Source: Bradyrhizobium iriomotense (lineage in GTDB: Bacteria; Pseudomonadota; Alphaproteobacteria; Rhizobiales; Xanthobacteraceae). Taken from it: DNA of 64,000 bases. Both the position numbers and the translations under genes were made by a program. The stretch spans positions 62,001 to 126,000 of the forward strand of contig NZ_JAFCJZ010000015.1 of NCBI RefSeq assembly GCF_018130765.1, given 5' to 3'. Below, piece after piece: positions 45,546-54,710 of the stretch; position 1 is the stretch's first letter; each line of letters opens with the position of its first letter. The notes below the pieces were generated by a model. That model was given only the letters and a program-made list of their open reading frames with translations, ran no database searches and was not told the origin of the DNA.

Positions 45546-45665
45546 TTGGATTGATTCAACCGCGTTGACGAAGGGCTGAGAACGCGATGTTAATCCAGGT
45601 CAATTACTCCTGAAATTGCCTTTGAAATCAGGGGCGTTGCCCCATACCCGAAAGAGATCAGACTG

Positions 45666-47414
45666 ATGGCAGCCGTACCCGGCGTTCGCCGTTCAGAGCT
45701 TGCTGACGCGCTGCGCGCCTGTCGCACGGCGTTCGTCGGCGTCGGCCTGATGAGCTGCATGATCAACCTGCTCTATCTGACCGGGTCGATCTTCATGCTG
45801 GAGGTTTACGACCGGGTGCTGCCGAGCCGCAGTGTTCCAACCCTGGTCGGCCTCATTATCCTCGCCGGCTTCCTCTACATGGCGCAGGGCGTGCTCGACA
45901 TGATCCGCAACCGGATCCTGGGACGGATCGGAACCTCGCTCGATGATGCCCTCAACAAGCGTGTGTTCGACACCATCGTGCGCCTGCCGCTGCTGGTCGG
46001 GAGCCGCAACGAGGGCCTGCAGCCGTTGCGCGACCTCGACAATGTCCGTTCCTTCCTCGGCGGCATGGGCCCGAGCGCGTTCTTCGACCTGCCCTGGCTG
46101 CCGCTCTACCTCGCCATCTGCTTCGCCTTCCACGTCCTGATCGGGGTGACCGCTCTGGTCGGCGCCATCATCCTGGTGGGCTTGACGCTGGTCACCGAAT
46201 TCATGTCCCGCCAGCCGGCGAAAGAGGCGATGGGCCTTGCCGCGCAGCGCAACGATCTCGCCCAGTCCAGCCGCCGCAACGCCGAGGTGATGGTGGCGAT
46301 GGGCATGACCGGCCGGATGAACCAGCGCTGGAGCGAGGCCAACGAAAAATATCTCGCCGGCAATCAGCGTGCGAGCGACGTCGCCGGCGGCTTAGGGGCG
46401 GTCGCAAAAGTGCTGCGCATGATGCTGCAATCGGCGGTGCTCGCCGTCGGCGCCTATCTCGTCATCCACCAGGAGGCGACCGCGGGCATCATCATCGCCG
46501 GCTCGATCCTGTCCGCCCGCGCGCTGGCGCCGGTCGATCTCGCCATTGCGCACTGGAAGTCCTTCGTCGCGGCCCGCCAGAGCTGGCATCGCCTCACGCG
46601 CCTCTTGGAGCAGATGCCGGCGCAGACGATGCCGACCCAGCTGCAGGCGCCGACCGGCCGCCTCTCGGTCGAGGGCGTCGCCATGGTGCCGCCGGGCGAC
46701 CAGCGCCTCATCGTGCAGGACGTCACCTTCGCGCTCGCCGCCGGCAATGGTCTCGGCGTGATCGGGCCGAGCGGCTCCGGCAAATCCTCGCTGATCCGCG
46801 CGCTCGTCGGCGTCTGGCAGCCGGTGCGCGGCAAGGTGCGGCTCGACGGCGCGGCGCTCGACCAATGGTCAAGCGACGTGCTCGGGCGCCACATCGGCTA
46901 TCTGCCGCAGGACGTCGAATTGTTCGGCGGCACCATCGCGCAGAACATCAGCCGGTTCGATCCCGAGGCCACCTCCGACGGCATCATCGCCGCGGCGAAA
47001 GAGGCCGGCGTGCACGAGATGATCATCAAGATGCGCGAGGGCTACAACACGCAGGTCGGCGAGCAGGGCACGGCGCTGTCCGCGGGACAGGCGCAGCGCG
47101 TGGCGCTGGCGCGTGCGCTGTACGGCAGCCCGTTCCTGATCGTGCTCGACGAGCCCAATTCCAATCTCGATACCGAAGGCGACGAGGCGCTGACCCGCGC
47201 CATCCGCTCGGCGCGCGATCGCGGCGCCATCGTCATCGTGGTGGCGCATCGCCCCATCGGCGTCGAGGCGGTCGACCAGATCCTGGTGCTGCGCGATGGC
47301 CGCATGCAGGCCTTCGGCCCGAAGGAGCAGGTGCTCGCCCAGGTGCTCCAGCCGCGGGTGACGCCGCCGGCCCCGATCAAGGTCGTCAGTGAAGGCGGAG
47401 TGGCCAAATCATGA
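45666..47414 (+). CDS. Type I secretion ABC transporter (PrtD/HlyB family)
   Basis: A 582-residue fused membrane/ATPase protein. Hydrophobic helices cover residues ~20-290 (for example ~25-45, 55-80, 150-185, 255-295). Walker A is GPSGSGKSS near residue 368, the signature is LSAGQAQRVALARAL near 472, and Walker B is FLIVLDEPNSNLD near 491. No N-terminal C39 peptidase domain is present, which fits export of RTX proteins without leader cleavage. A 4-base overlap joins it to the membrane fusion gene. The best candidate cargo is the giant adhesin 13 kb upstream, which is inference. Confidence 0.92.
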   Translation: MAAVPGVRRSELADALRACRTAFVGVGLMSCMINLLYLTGSIFMLEVYDRVLPSRSVPTLVGLIILAGFLYMAQGVLDMIRNRILGRIGTSLDDALNKRVFDTIVRLPLLVGSRNEGLQPLRDLDNVRSFLGGMGPSAFFDLPWLPLYLAICFAFHVLIGVTALVGAIILVGLTLVTEFMSRQPAKEAMGLAAQRNDLAQSSRRNAEVMVAMGMTGRMNQRWSEANEKYLAGNQRASDVAGGLGAVAKVLRMMLQSAVLAVGAYLVIHQEATAGIIIAGSILSARALAPVDLAIAHWKSFVAARQSWHRLTRLLEQMPAQTMPTQLQAPTGRLSVEGVAMVPPGDQRLIVQDVTFALAAGNGLGVIGPSGSGKSSLIRALVGVWQPVRGKVRLDGAALDQWSSDVLGRHIGYLPQDVELFGGTIAQNISRFDPEATSDGIIAAAKEAGVHEMIIKMREGYNTQVGEQGTALSAGQAQRVALARALYGSPFLIVLDEPNSNLDTEGDEALTRAIRSARDRGAIVIVVAHRPIGVEAVDQILVLRDGRMQAFGPKEQVLAQVLQPRVTPPAPIKVVSEGGVAKS

Positions 47415-48745
47415 GCACGATGGCGATCGGCGGTACGAAGTCCGCCGCCAAGAAGACCGTGCGTGATTCCATCAAGTTTCACCTGATGCTCGGCCTCGGC
47501 ATCGTGCTGGTCCTCGTCGTCGGCCTCGGCGGCTGGGCATCGACGGTGCTGATCTCGGGTGCGTTGATCGCGCCGGGCCAGATCGTGGTCGAATCCAACG
47601 TCAAGAAGGTGCAGCATCCGACCGGCGGCGTGGTCGGCGAGCTGCGCGCCCGCGACGGCGACGTGGTCAAGGCCGGCGACATCGTGGTGCGGCTCGACGA
47701 CACCGTGACCAGGGCGAACCTCGCCATCGTCACCAAGAATCTCGATGCCGCGCTGGCGCGCACCGCCCGGCTCCAGGCCGAGCAGCGCGGTCTCGACAAG
47801 ATCGAGTTCCCGCAATCCCTGCTCGATCGCGCTGGCGATCCCGATGTCAAGGCGCTGCTCTCCGCCGAGTCCAAGCTGTTCGACGTCCGCGTCAACGGCC
47901 GCGCCGGCCAGAAGGCGCAGCTGCGCGAGCGCGTCCTGCAGCTCAACGAGGAAATCGAGGGCCTGTCCGCGCAGGAGACGGCCAAGGACAAGGAGATCGC
48001 GCTGGTCCAGAACGAGCTCACCGGCGTCCGCGATCTCTACGACAAGCGTCTGGTGCAGATCTCGCGCCTGACCCAGCTCGAGCGTGACAGTGCCCGCCTC
48101 AACGGCGAGCGTGCGCAGTACATCGCCTCGCGCGCACAGGCCAAGGGCAAGATCACCGAGACCGAGCTTCAGATCATCCAGGTCGACAAGGACATGGTCA
48201 GCGAGGTCTCCAAGGATCTGCGCGAGACCAACGACAAGATCGGCGAGCTGATCGAGCGCAAGGTCGCCGCCGAGGACCAGCTTCGCCGCGTCGACATCCG
48301 TGCGCCGCAGGATGGCATGGTGCTGCAATCGACCGTTCACACCGTCGGCGGCGTCGTCACCGCCGGCGACACGTTGATGCTGATCGTGCCGCAGGCCGAC
48401 GACCTCCAGGTCGAGGCCAAGGTCAATCCGGTCGACATCGACAAGCTCCAGATCGGCCAGAAGACGCTGCTGCGCCTGTCCGCCTTCAACCAGCGCACCA
48501 CGCCCGAGCTCAACGGCGTCGTCAGCCGCGTCTCGCCCGATGTCACCACCGAGCAGCGCACCGGCCAGAGCTACTACACCATCCGCGTCTCGATGCCGCC
48601 GGAGGAAATCGCCCGCCTCGGTGACGTCAAGATCATCCCCGGCATGCCCGTGGAAGCCTTCGTCCAGACCGGCGACCGCACCATGCTGTCCTACCTGATG
48701 AAGCCGCTGCACGACCAGCTGATGCGCGCCTTCCGCGAGAAGTGA
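47411..48745 (+). CDS. Type I secretion membrane fusion protein (HlyD/PrtE family)
   Basis: A 444-residue adaptor. One N-terminal membrane helix (~27-47) is followed by an HlyD lipoyl half (residues ~60-100, VQHPTGGVVGELRARDGDVVKAGD), a long coiled coil (~105-285) and the second lipoyl/beta-barrel half (IRAPQDGMVLQSTVHTVGGV near residue 297). It bridges the inner-membrane ATPase to an outer-membrane channel. No TolC-like channel is encoded in the window. The last codons run into a hairpin. Confidence 0.92.
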   Translation: MSTMAIGGTKSAAKKTVRDSIKFHLMLGLGIVLVLVVGLGGWASTVLISGALIAPGQIVVESNVKKVQHPTGGVVGELRARDGDVVKAGDIVVRLDDTVTRANLAIVTKNLDAALARTARLQAEQRGLDKIEFPQSLLDRAGDPDVKALLSAESKLFDVRVNGRAGQKAQLRERVLQLNEEIEGLSAQETAKDKEIALVQNELTGVRDLYDKRLVQISRLTQLERDSARLNGERAQYIASRAQAKGKITETELQIIQVDKDMVSEVSKDLRETNDKIGELIERKVAAEDQLRRVDIRAPQDGMVLQSTVHTVGGVVTAGDTLMLIVPQADDLQVEAKVNPVDIDKLQIGQKTLLRLSAFNQRTTPELNGVVSRVSPDVTTEQRTGQSYYTIRVSMPPEEIARLGDVKIIPGMPVEAFVQTGDRTMLSYLMKPLHDQLMRAFREK

Positions 48746-48793
48746 CGCGCGAAAGCGCGTCATCCCGGAGCGCGCTTGGCGCGCATCCGGGAT
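48743..48793 (+). terminator. Double hairpin starting at the HlyD stop codon
   Basis: TGACGCGC (48743-48750) and GCGCGTCA (48755-48762) pair around a GAAA loop, so the stop codon TGA is inside the stem. A second hairpin follows: ATCCCGGA-GCGCGC and GCGCGC-ATCCGGGAT (about 48762-48793). Confidence 0.65.
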
Positions 48794-48812
48794 CTTGAGC
48801 CGTGATGACGGT

Positions 48813-48903
48813 CCGTAGGGTGGGCAAAGGCGCAACGCGCCGTGCCCACCGTCTTTCACACGGCGAGCATTGGTGGGCACGCTTCGCTTTGCCCACCCTA
48901 CGG
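48813..48903. repeat. Extragenic palindrome, family D
   Basis: CCGTAGGGTGGGCAAAGGCG (48813) and its complement ending GCCCACCCTACGG (48903) bracket GTGCCCACC and GGTGGGCAC. The same element is at 34992. A shorter palindrome GTGGGTTACGC / GCTAACCCAC follows at 48927-48950. Confidence 0.9.
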
Positions 48904-49012
48904 CACTCTCCGCAGAAGCAGAAGTGGTGGGTTACGCTGCGCTAACCCACCCTACGCTTTCCCGTTCTTTGCTATAGTTCGGCTCAAGCCCCACCAACCC
49001 GGCGGTCGAACA

Positions 49013-50482
49013 ATGCAGTCCCCTCCGTCCATCGCCACGAAATCCTTCTCCGATGCGTCTCTTGCCGTTGCCCGGCTCGAAGAGATCTACGAGCGCAACA
49101 CAAAATTCCTGCGCGACCGGTTCGAGGCCTATGTCGGCGGCGAAGCCGTCACCACGCGGGTGCGGGCCTACTATCCCTTCGTCCGCCTCACCACCGCGAC
49201 GCATGCGCGGCTGGATTCCCGGCTGTCCTACGGCTTCGTCGCCGGACCCGGCGTGCACGAGACCAGCGTCACGCGGCCGGACCTGTTTCGTGCCTATCTG
49301 ACCGAGCAGATCGGCCTCTTGATCCAGAACCATGGTGTGCCCGTGGAGATCGGCGAGTCGGCCGAGCCGATCCCGATTCATTTCGCCTATCGCCGCGACA
49401 TCAACATCGAAGCGGCCATCACCACCAGCGAGAACTCAGCCGTTACGCGCTCGCTGCGCGATGCGTTCGACGTGCCTGATCTCGCCACCATGGATGATGC
49501 CATCGCCGACGGCACCTTCGAGCTTCAGCCGGGTGCGCCCGAGCCGCTGTCGCTGTTCCGGGCCGCCCGCGTCGACTACTCGCTGCGCCGGCTCTATCAC
49601 TACACCGGCACCGATCCCGAGCATTTCCAGAACTTCGTGATCTTCACCAACTACCAGTTCTATATCGACGCCTTCGCGCAGCTCTGCCAGCAGCGGCTTC
49701 AGGCCGGCGAAGCCGGCCTCGAAGCCTTTGTCGCGCCCGGCAACGTCATCACGCGCGCCGGTGGCGCGACGACGGGGGCCGCGCCCGTGCGCACGCCGCA
49801 GATGCCGGCCTTTCATCTGGTCGAACCCGATTATCGCGGCATCACCCTGATCAACATCGGCACCGGTCCGTCGAATGCGCGCAACGTCACCGACCACGTT
49901 GCCGTGCTGCGGCCGCACGCCTGGCTGATGCTCGGCCATTGCGCGGGCCTGCGCAACACGCAGCGGCTCGGCGACTATGTGCTGGCCCACGGCTATGTGC
50001 GCGAGGACCACGTGCTCGATCGCGAGTTGCCGCTCTGGGTCCCGATCCCGGCATTGGCCGAGATGCAGGTCGCCCTCGAGGAGGCGGTCGAGGACGTCAC
50101 CGGCCTCGAAGGTTTTGAGCTCAAGCGCCTGATGCGCACGGGGACCGTCGCGAGCGTCGACAACCGCAATTGGGAGATCTCCGGCCCCGAGGTGATCCGC
50201 CGCATGTCGCAGTCGCGCGCGGTGGCGCTCGACATGGAATCGGCCGCGATCGCCGCTAACGGCTACCGCTTCCGCGTTCCCTACGGCACGCTGCTGTGCG
50301 TCTCCGACAAGCCGCTGCATGGCGAGATCAAGCTTGCCGGCATGGCGAGCGAGTTCTACCGCCGCCGCGTCGGCCAGCATCTCGAGATCGGCCTGAAAGC
50401 GCTGGAGCGGATCAAGCAGCAGGAATCCGAACGCCTGCATTCGCGAAAGCTGAGAAGCTTTGCCGAAGTGGCATTCCAGTAA
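49013..50482 (+). CDS. amn: AMP nucleosidase
   Basis: A 489-residue cytoplasmic enzyme that splits AMP into adenine and ribose 5-phosphate. The N-terminal Amn domain (~1-180) and the C-terminal nucleoside-phosphorylase-like domain (~260-489) are both present; the Glu in ALDMESAAIAANGYRF and the preceding GTVASVDNRNWE region are typical. E. coli Amn is 484 residues. ATG 49013 is chosen since the N-terminal frame before it runs through a palindromic repeat. The gene stands alone. Confidence 0.93.
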   Translation: MQSPPSIATKSFSDASLAVARLEEIYERNTKFLRDRFEAYVGGEAVTTRVRAYYPFVRLTTATHARLDSRLSYGFVAGPGVHETSVTRPDLFRAYLTEQIGLLIQNHGVPVEIGESAEPIPIHFAYRRDINIEAAITTSENSAVTRSLRDAFDVPDLATMDDAIADGTFELQPGAPEPLSLFRAARVDYSLRRLYHYTGTDPEHFQNFVIFTNYQFYIDAFAQLCQQRLQAGEAGLEAFVAPGNVITRAGGATTGAAPVRTPQMPAFHLVEPDYRGITLINIGTGPSNARNVTDHVAVLRPHAWLMLGHCAGLRNTQRLGDYVLAHGYVREDHVLDRELPLWVPIPALAEMQVALEEAVEDVTGLEGFELKRLMRTGTVASVDNRNWEISGPEVIRRMSQSRAVALDMESAAIAANGYRFRVPYGTLLCVSDKPLHGEIKLAGMASEFYRRRVGQHLEIGLKALERIKQQESERLHSRKLRSFAEVAFQ

Positions 50483-50603
50483 GGGACAACAGAACTGTCG
50501 TACGAACGCTGACGTTTCCGTGAGCGCAGCGTCTTGGAATATCCCTGCCGACGCAGGGTTATCGATTCGTCCGGGGCCGCTTGAAGCAGGACAGGAGACG
50601 AAG

Positions 50604-51212
50604 ATGTTCACAGGGATGATCAGGCTCGTCGCGCTCGGTGCATTTGCGGCGGCCCAGTTGAGCTCGCCTGCGTTCGCCGCGGGCGGTGGTGGAGGAGGCG
50701 GTGGCGGTTCCGGTTCTACCGATCCTTATGGCGGCGCCTATTCGGATCAGAAGCCGCAGCCAACCTATCCGAAGCGACCTGGCACCAAGGCAACCCAGAA
50801 GGGCAAGAAGCAAGGCAACCAGTCCAGCATCGGCGATCCCGCTTTCGCCGCGGGCTATCGCGTCGCCTATGATACCATCTACGAGCGCAACGACTATGCG
50901 GCCGCGATCGCACAGTTGAAGTCGCTCGGCCATGACGACCATCCGAACGTCGCCAACCTCATCGGCTACTCCTACCGCAAGCTTGGCGACTACGAGCAAT
51001 CGCAGGTCTGGTACGAGCGCGCCTTGCAGGCAGATCCGAACCACGTGCTGACGTGGCAATATTACGGGCTGTGGCAGCTCGAGCGAGGCAACCGCGAGCA
51101 AGCGCTCTATCACCTCGATCGGATCGCATCCATTTGCGGGACGGACTGCGAGGAATATCGATCGCTGGCCGCGGCGCTGGACAAGCCGACCGGAACCGCG
51201 CTCGTCTACTGA
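50604..51212 (+). CDS. Secreted TPR-repeat protein
   Basis: A 202-residue exported protein. A signal peptide (residues 1-25, ends PAFAA) is followed by a stretch of nine Gly and a Pro/Lys-rich linker. Residues ~75-185 form TPR-type repeats (NVANLIGYSYRKLGDYEQSQVWYERAL and YYGLWQLERGNREQALYHLDR). A Cys pair near CGTDCEE may form a disulfide. ATG 50604 is preceded by ACAGGAGACG. Likely a periplasmic scaffold; partners unknown. Confidence 0.78.
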   Translation: MFTGMIRLVALGAFAAAQLSSPAFAAGGGGGGGGGSGSTDPYGGAYSDQKPQPTYPKRPGTKATQKGKKQGNQSSIGDPAFAAGYRVAYDTIYERNDYAAAIAQLKSLGHDDHPNVANLIGYSYRKLGDYEQSQVWYERALQADPNHVLTWQYYGLWQLERGNREQALYHLDRIASICGTDCEEYRSLAAALDKPTGTALVY

Positions 51213-51287
51213 CGTTGGAGCGTGGCGGGCTGATGCGAGCGCGCTGTTGAAGAGCGTCGTATCACCGCCATGTCCCCAAAAGCATGA

Positions 51288-51316
51288 TCCGGAAAAGCGC
51301 GAAGCGCTTTTCCGGA
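51288..51316. repeat. 13-bp perfect hairpin (TCCGGAAAAGCGC)
   Basis: TCCGGAAAAGCGC (51288-51300) and GCGCTTTTCCGGA (51304-51316) with a GAA loop. The flanks CCAAAAGCATGATCC and AAAGTTCATGC are like those of a repeat common in the Rhizobiales. It lies in the gap before a DUF1488 gene. Confidence 0.85.
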
Positions 51317-51448
51317 AAGTTCATGCGTAAACAATAACCTAAAGTGCGAAGACGATTCATCCAAATCTCATCGCGCTTCAGCGCGGGCGGTGACAACGCG
51401 TCAGATTTTCAGCATTGTCCCGTTCGGGGGCGCGAACGGGACAATTGG

Positions 51449-51724
51449 ATGCCGCTGACGCGCGACAGGATTATCGGCCACGACCTCGAACGTCTGGCCT
51501 TTCGCTTCACCATGCTGAACGATGGTGACGTCGTGGATTGCCAGATCTCCGACGCCGCGATGGACGAGCTTGCGGGCATGCAGGGCACCGAGAGCAGCGC
51601 GCGGCAGGCGCAATTCCTGTCCCTGCGCGAGACCATCGAACGCATCGCGTCGGACCTCTACGACGAGGCGCCGCGGGTGCAGGGCTATGTGGTGCGGATT
51701 TTCATGAGGCATTTGGGGCGGTAG
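51449..51724 (+). CDS. DUF1488-family small protein
   Basis: A 91-residue acidic soluble protein with the pattern LAFRFTMLNDGDVVDCQISDAAMDEL followed by an amphipathic C-terminal helix. This resembles DUF1488 proteins, which have no known role. ATG 51449 was chosen since upstream in-frame codons belong to the palindromic region. There are no membrane segments. Confidence 0.75.
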   Translation: MPLTRDRIIGHDLERLAFRFTMLNDGDVVDCQISDAAMDELAGMQGTESSARQAQFLSLRETIERIASDLYDEAPRVQGYVVRIFMRHLGR

Positions 51725-51738
51725 GGCCCACATATTCC

Positions 51739-51843
51739 GCTGTCATCGCCCGCGAAGGCGGGCGATCCAGTACTCCGAGACGGTCGTGATCGATCGATAG
51801 GCTGCGGCGTACTGGATGCCCCGCCTTCGCGGGGCATGACAGC
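51739..51843. repeat. Extragenic palindrome, family C type
   Basis: GCTGTCAT (51739) and ATGACAGC (to 51843) are the outer arms, with CGCCCGCGAAGGCGGGCG and CCCCGCCTTCGCGGGG inner hairpins and a CCAGTAC/GTACTGG pair. It lies between two convergent genes. Confidence 0.85.
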
Positions 51844-51886
51844 GGCTATGCGGCGAGACTGTCCCGGCTCACCGCATCGATGCAGC

Positions 51887-52369
51887 TCACCCCTCCAGCT
51901 TCCTCAACAACAGCCTCAGCGCGGTCGCAGCAAACACCTGCATGTTGCTGAACCGGTCATTGTTGCCCGTCTCCAGCGTCATCACCTCCGTTGCGGGTCC
52001 CGCGACGGCCATGCAGCTATGGCCGGCGGCATCCCCGTAGCGGTTGCCGGTGGGGCCGGCGGCGCCTGTTTCGGACAGGCCCCAGTCGCTGTTGAAGCGG
52101 CTGCGCATCTGCTCGGCCAGCAATTGCGCGTAGGGCTCAGACGACGAACGAAAGCCCTTCATTCCTTCATCCGAAATATCCATCAGCACGCGCCTGGCAT
52201 CGCGGGTGTAGACCACGGCGCCGCCGAGGAAATAGCCGGACGCGCCGGGCACCGCGAGCAGGCTGGCCGAGATCAGCCCGCCGCCGGACGATTCCGCCAC
52301 CGCAATGGTCTGTTTGCGCGCGATCAGTTTTGCCGCGACCTGTTCCGCAATGCCGACGAGCTCTTTCAT
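51887..52369 (-). CDS. CinA C-terminal-domain amidohydrolase (PncC-like)
   Basis: A 160-residue stand-alone CinA C-terminal (nicotinamide-nucleotide amidase) domain. The conserved opening AAKLIARKQTIAVAESSGGGLIS and the later SETGAAGPTGNRYGDAAG are typical of PncC, which deamidates NMN to NaMN. The usual CxGG is replaced by SSGGG, so catalytic detail may differ. ATG 52369 follows AAGGGG; a TTG at 52396 is an alternative. Cytoplasmic. Confidence 0.8.
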   Translation of the reverse strand: MKELVGIAEQVAAKLIARKQTIAVAESSGGGLISASLLAVPGASGYFLGGAVVYTRDARRVLMDISDEGMKGFRSSSEPYAQLLAEQMRSRFNSDWGLSETGAAGPTGNRYGDAAGHSCMAVAGPATEVMTLETGNNDRFSNMQVFAATALRLLLRKLEG

Positions 52370-52516
52370 CCCTTGAGACCCCTTATTTCTTCGCAACCGA
52401 GCTCAGCCTTCCTAGCATATGACAGCAGGCTTGGCCGAGTTGCGGGCGACGGGCAGGCCTGCTTGAATGGCGGGTAAGAAAAGGGACATGCGAGGAAACG
52501 TGAGAAGGGAGACGTC

Positions 52517-53575
52517 ATGGCGTCCCTGATCGCCGGCGGCATTGATTGCGACGTGCATCCGGCCGTGCCGCATCTGACCAGCCTGCTGCCATACCTGAAC
52601 GATTATTGGCGCGATCAGGTAACGACGCGCGGCATGGTCGACCTCGTCTCGCAATCCTATCCGCGGAATTCGCCGATTACGGCGCGCCCCGACTGGCGCC
52701 CCGAGAGCGGCAAGCCGGGCGAGAGCCTGGAGGCGATGCAGCGCCATGTGCTCGATCCCTTCCAGCTCAAGCATGCGATCTGCAATCCGCTCTATGGCGT
52801 GCAGATGGTGTTTTCGGAAGATTTGCAGGCGGCCTTCTGCCGCGCGCTGAACGACTGGCTTGTGAAGGAATGGCTCGATCGCGATTCACGGCTGCGTGGT
52901 TCGATCGTGATTCCCACGCAAAGCATCGAGAAGGCCGTCGCCGAGATCGAGCGCTGCGCAGAAGACCGGCGCTTCGTGCAGGTGCTGATGCTTGTCATGG
53001 GCGACACGCCGCTCGGCAAGCGCGCGCTGTGGCCGATCTATGAAGCGGCGGAACGGCTCGGCCTGCCGATCGGCATCCACGCTGGTTCCGCCTATCACAA
53101 TCCGCCGACTGCGGTGGGATGGGGGTCCTATCACATCGAGGATTATGTCGGTCAGGCCCAGGCGTTCCAGACCCAGCTCACCAGCCTGATCGTCGAAGGC
53201 GTGTTCGCCAAATATCCGCGGCTGAAAATGGTGATGCTGGAATCCGGCGTCTCCTGGATCGCGCCGTATCTCTGGCGGTTGCACAAGTTCTGGCGCGGAG
53301 TGCGGATGGAGACGCCGTGGGTCGATCGCGCGCCGCTGGAACTTGTGCGCAGCAACATCCGCTTCTCGTTACAGCCATTTGATGCGCCGCCGGAACCGGA
53401 GACATTAATTCGCCTGTTTGAGCATATGCAGTCGGACGAATTGGTCTTATTCTCCACGGACTATCCGCACTGGCAGTTCGACGACCAGGACGCGCTGCCC
53501 AAAGGTCTGTCCCCCGATCTCGTGCGCAAGATCATGATCGACAATCCGTATGCGACCTATCCCCGCCTGACGTGA
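52517..53575 (+). CDS. ACMSD-like amidohydrolase, copy 1
   Basis: A 352-residue amidohydrolase 2 family protein. DCDVHPA at the N-terminus, LPIGIHAG near residue 192 and STDYPHWQFD near residue 315 supply the usual metal ligands; members often decarboxylate aromatic or ring-fission acids. It starts the operon 52517-55123 with a near paralogue at 53601 and a Rieske ferredoxin. The RBS GAGAAGGGAGA precedes ATG 52517. Substrate unknown. Confidence 0.88.
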   Translation: MASLIAGGIDCDVHPAVPHLTSLLPYLNDYWRDQVTTRGMVDLVSQSYPRNSPITARPDWRPESGKPGESLEAMQRHVLDPFQLKHAICNPLYGVQMVFSEDLQAAFCRALNDWLVKEWLDRDSRLRGSIVIPTQSIEKAVAEIERCAEDRRFVQVLMLVMGDTPLGKRALWPIYEAAERLGLPIGIHAGSAYHNPPTAVGWGSYHIEDYVGQAQAFQTQLTSLIVEGVFAKYPRLKMVMLESGVSWIAPYLWRLHKFWRGVRMETPWVDRAPLELVRSNIRFSLQPFDAPPEPETLIRLFEHMQSDELVLFSTDYPHWQFDDQDALPKGLSPDLVRKIMIDNPYATYPRLT

Positions 53576-53600
53576 GCCCGCTGCCAAAGGAGGCAAGGCG

Positions 53601-54710
53601 ATGAATATCCAGTTCCGCGAGAGCCAAGAAGCCGCTTCCCCACTGACCGTCAGAACCGCGATCGCCGACTGCGACATCCACCCGGCACGCGCCACCCGCA
53701 CCGAGCTGTATCCCTACCTCGCCAAGCGCTGGCAGCATCATCTCGAGGTCTACGGCGTTCATGCCTATCAGGGCATGATGGAAGGCCCGCCCTATCCGAA
53801 GGCGCAGCCCAATGCCTCGCGCCGCGATGCCTATCCGCCGGAAGGCGGCCCGCAGGGCTCCTCGCTCGCCTTCATGCAGAAGCAATTGCTCGATCCCAAC
53901 AATGTGCAGCTTGGCGTGCTCAATCCGCTCAACACCGGGCAGGGCATCCGCAATCACGAGCTCTCGGCCGCGCTGTGCTCGGCGATCAACGACTGGCAGA
54001 TCGACAAATGGACCAGCAAGGACAAGCGGCTGAAGGCGTCGATCGTCGTCGGCAATGAGGACGGGCTGTCGGCCGCCGCCGAGATCCGCGAGCGCGCCGG
54101 CGACAAGAATTTCGTGCAGGTGCTGCTGCTCAGCCGCAACGTCGAGCCGCTTGGCCAGCGCCGTTACTGGCCGATCTATCAGGCCGCGGAAGAGGCGGGT
54201 CTTCCCGTCGGCGTCCACGCCTTCGGTTTCGGCGGCAACCCGATCACGCCGTCGGGCTGGCCGTCCTATTACATCGAGGAGATGGTCGGGCACTCGCAGT
54301 GCCAGCAATCGGCGCTGGCGAGCCTCGTGCTGGAGGGCGTGTTCGAGCGCTTCCCGAAGCTGAAGATGGTGATGATCGAGGCCGGCTTCGGCTGGGCGCC
54401 GTCGCTGGCGTGGCGGCTCGACAAGGCCTGGCAGCGGCTGCGCAGCGAGGTGCCGCATGTGAAGCGGCCGCCGTCGGAATATATCCGCGAGCAGGTGTGG
54501 TGGACGACGCAGCCGATGGAAGATCCTGAAAGCCGCGAGGATTTGTTCGACGTCATCAAATGGATCGGCTGGGACAGGCTGCTGTTCGCGACCGACTATC
54601 CGCATTGGGACTATGATGAGCCCTCGCGCGTGCTGCCGGCGGGCGTCAGCGAAGCCAATCGCGAGGCGTTTTATCTCGGCAACGCGAAGCAGCTGTACGG
54701 AATGAATTGA
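53601..54710 (+). CDS. ACMSD-like amidohydrolase, copy 2
   Basis: A 369-residue paralogue of the preceding gene, sharing IADCDIHPA, VGVHAFGFGGNP, LEGVFERFPKLKMVMIEAG and ATDYPHWDYD. It starts 25 bases after copy 1 and overlaps the Rieske gene by one base (TGATG). Two tandem copies may form a heteromeric enzyme, as with subunit pairs, or act on sequential substrates; neither can be shown from sequence. RBS AAAGGAGG. Confidence 0.88.
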   Translation: MNIQFRESQEAASPLTVRTAIADCDIHPARATRTELYPYLAKRWQHHLEVYGVHAYQGMMEGPPYPKAQPNASRRDAYPPEGGPQGSSLAFMQKQLLDPNNVQLGVLNPLNTGQGIRNHELSAALCSAINDWQIDKWTSKDKRLKASIVVGNEDGLSAAAEIRERAGDKNFVQVLLLSRNVEPLGQRRYWPIYQAAEEAGLPVGVHAFGFGGNPITPSGWPSYYIEEMVGHSQCQQSALASLVLEGVFERFPKLKMVMIEAGFGWAPSLAWRLDKAWQRLRSEVPHVKRPPSEYIREQVWWTTQPMEDPESREDLFDVIKWIGWDRLLFATDYPHWDYDEPSRVLPAGVSEANREAFYLGNAKQLYGMN

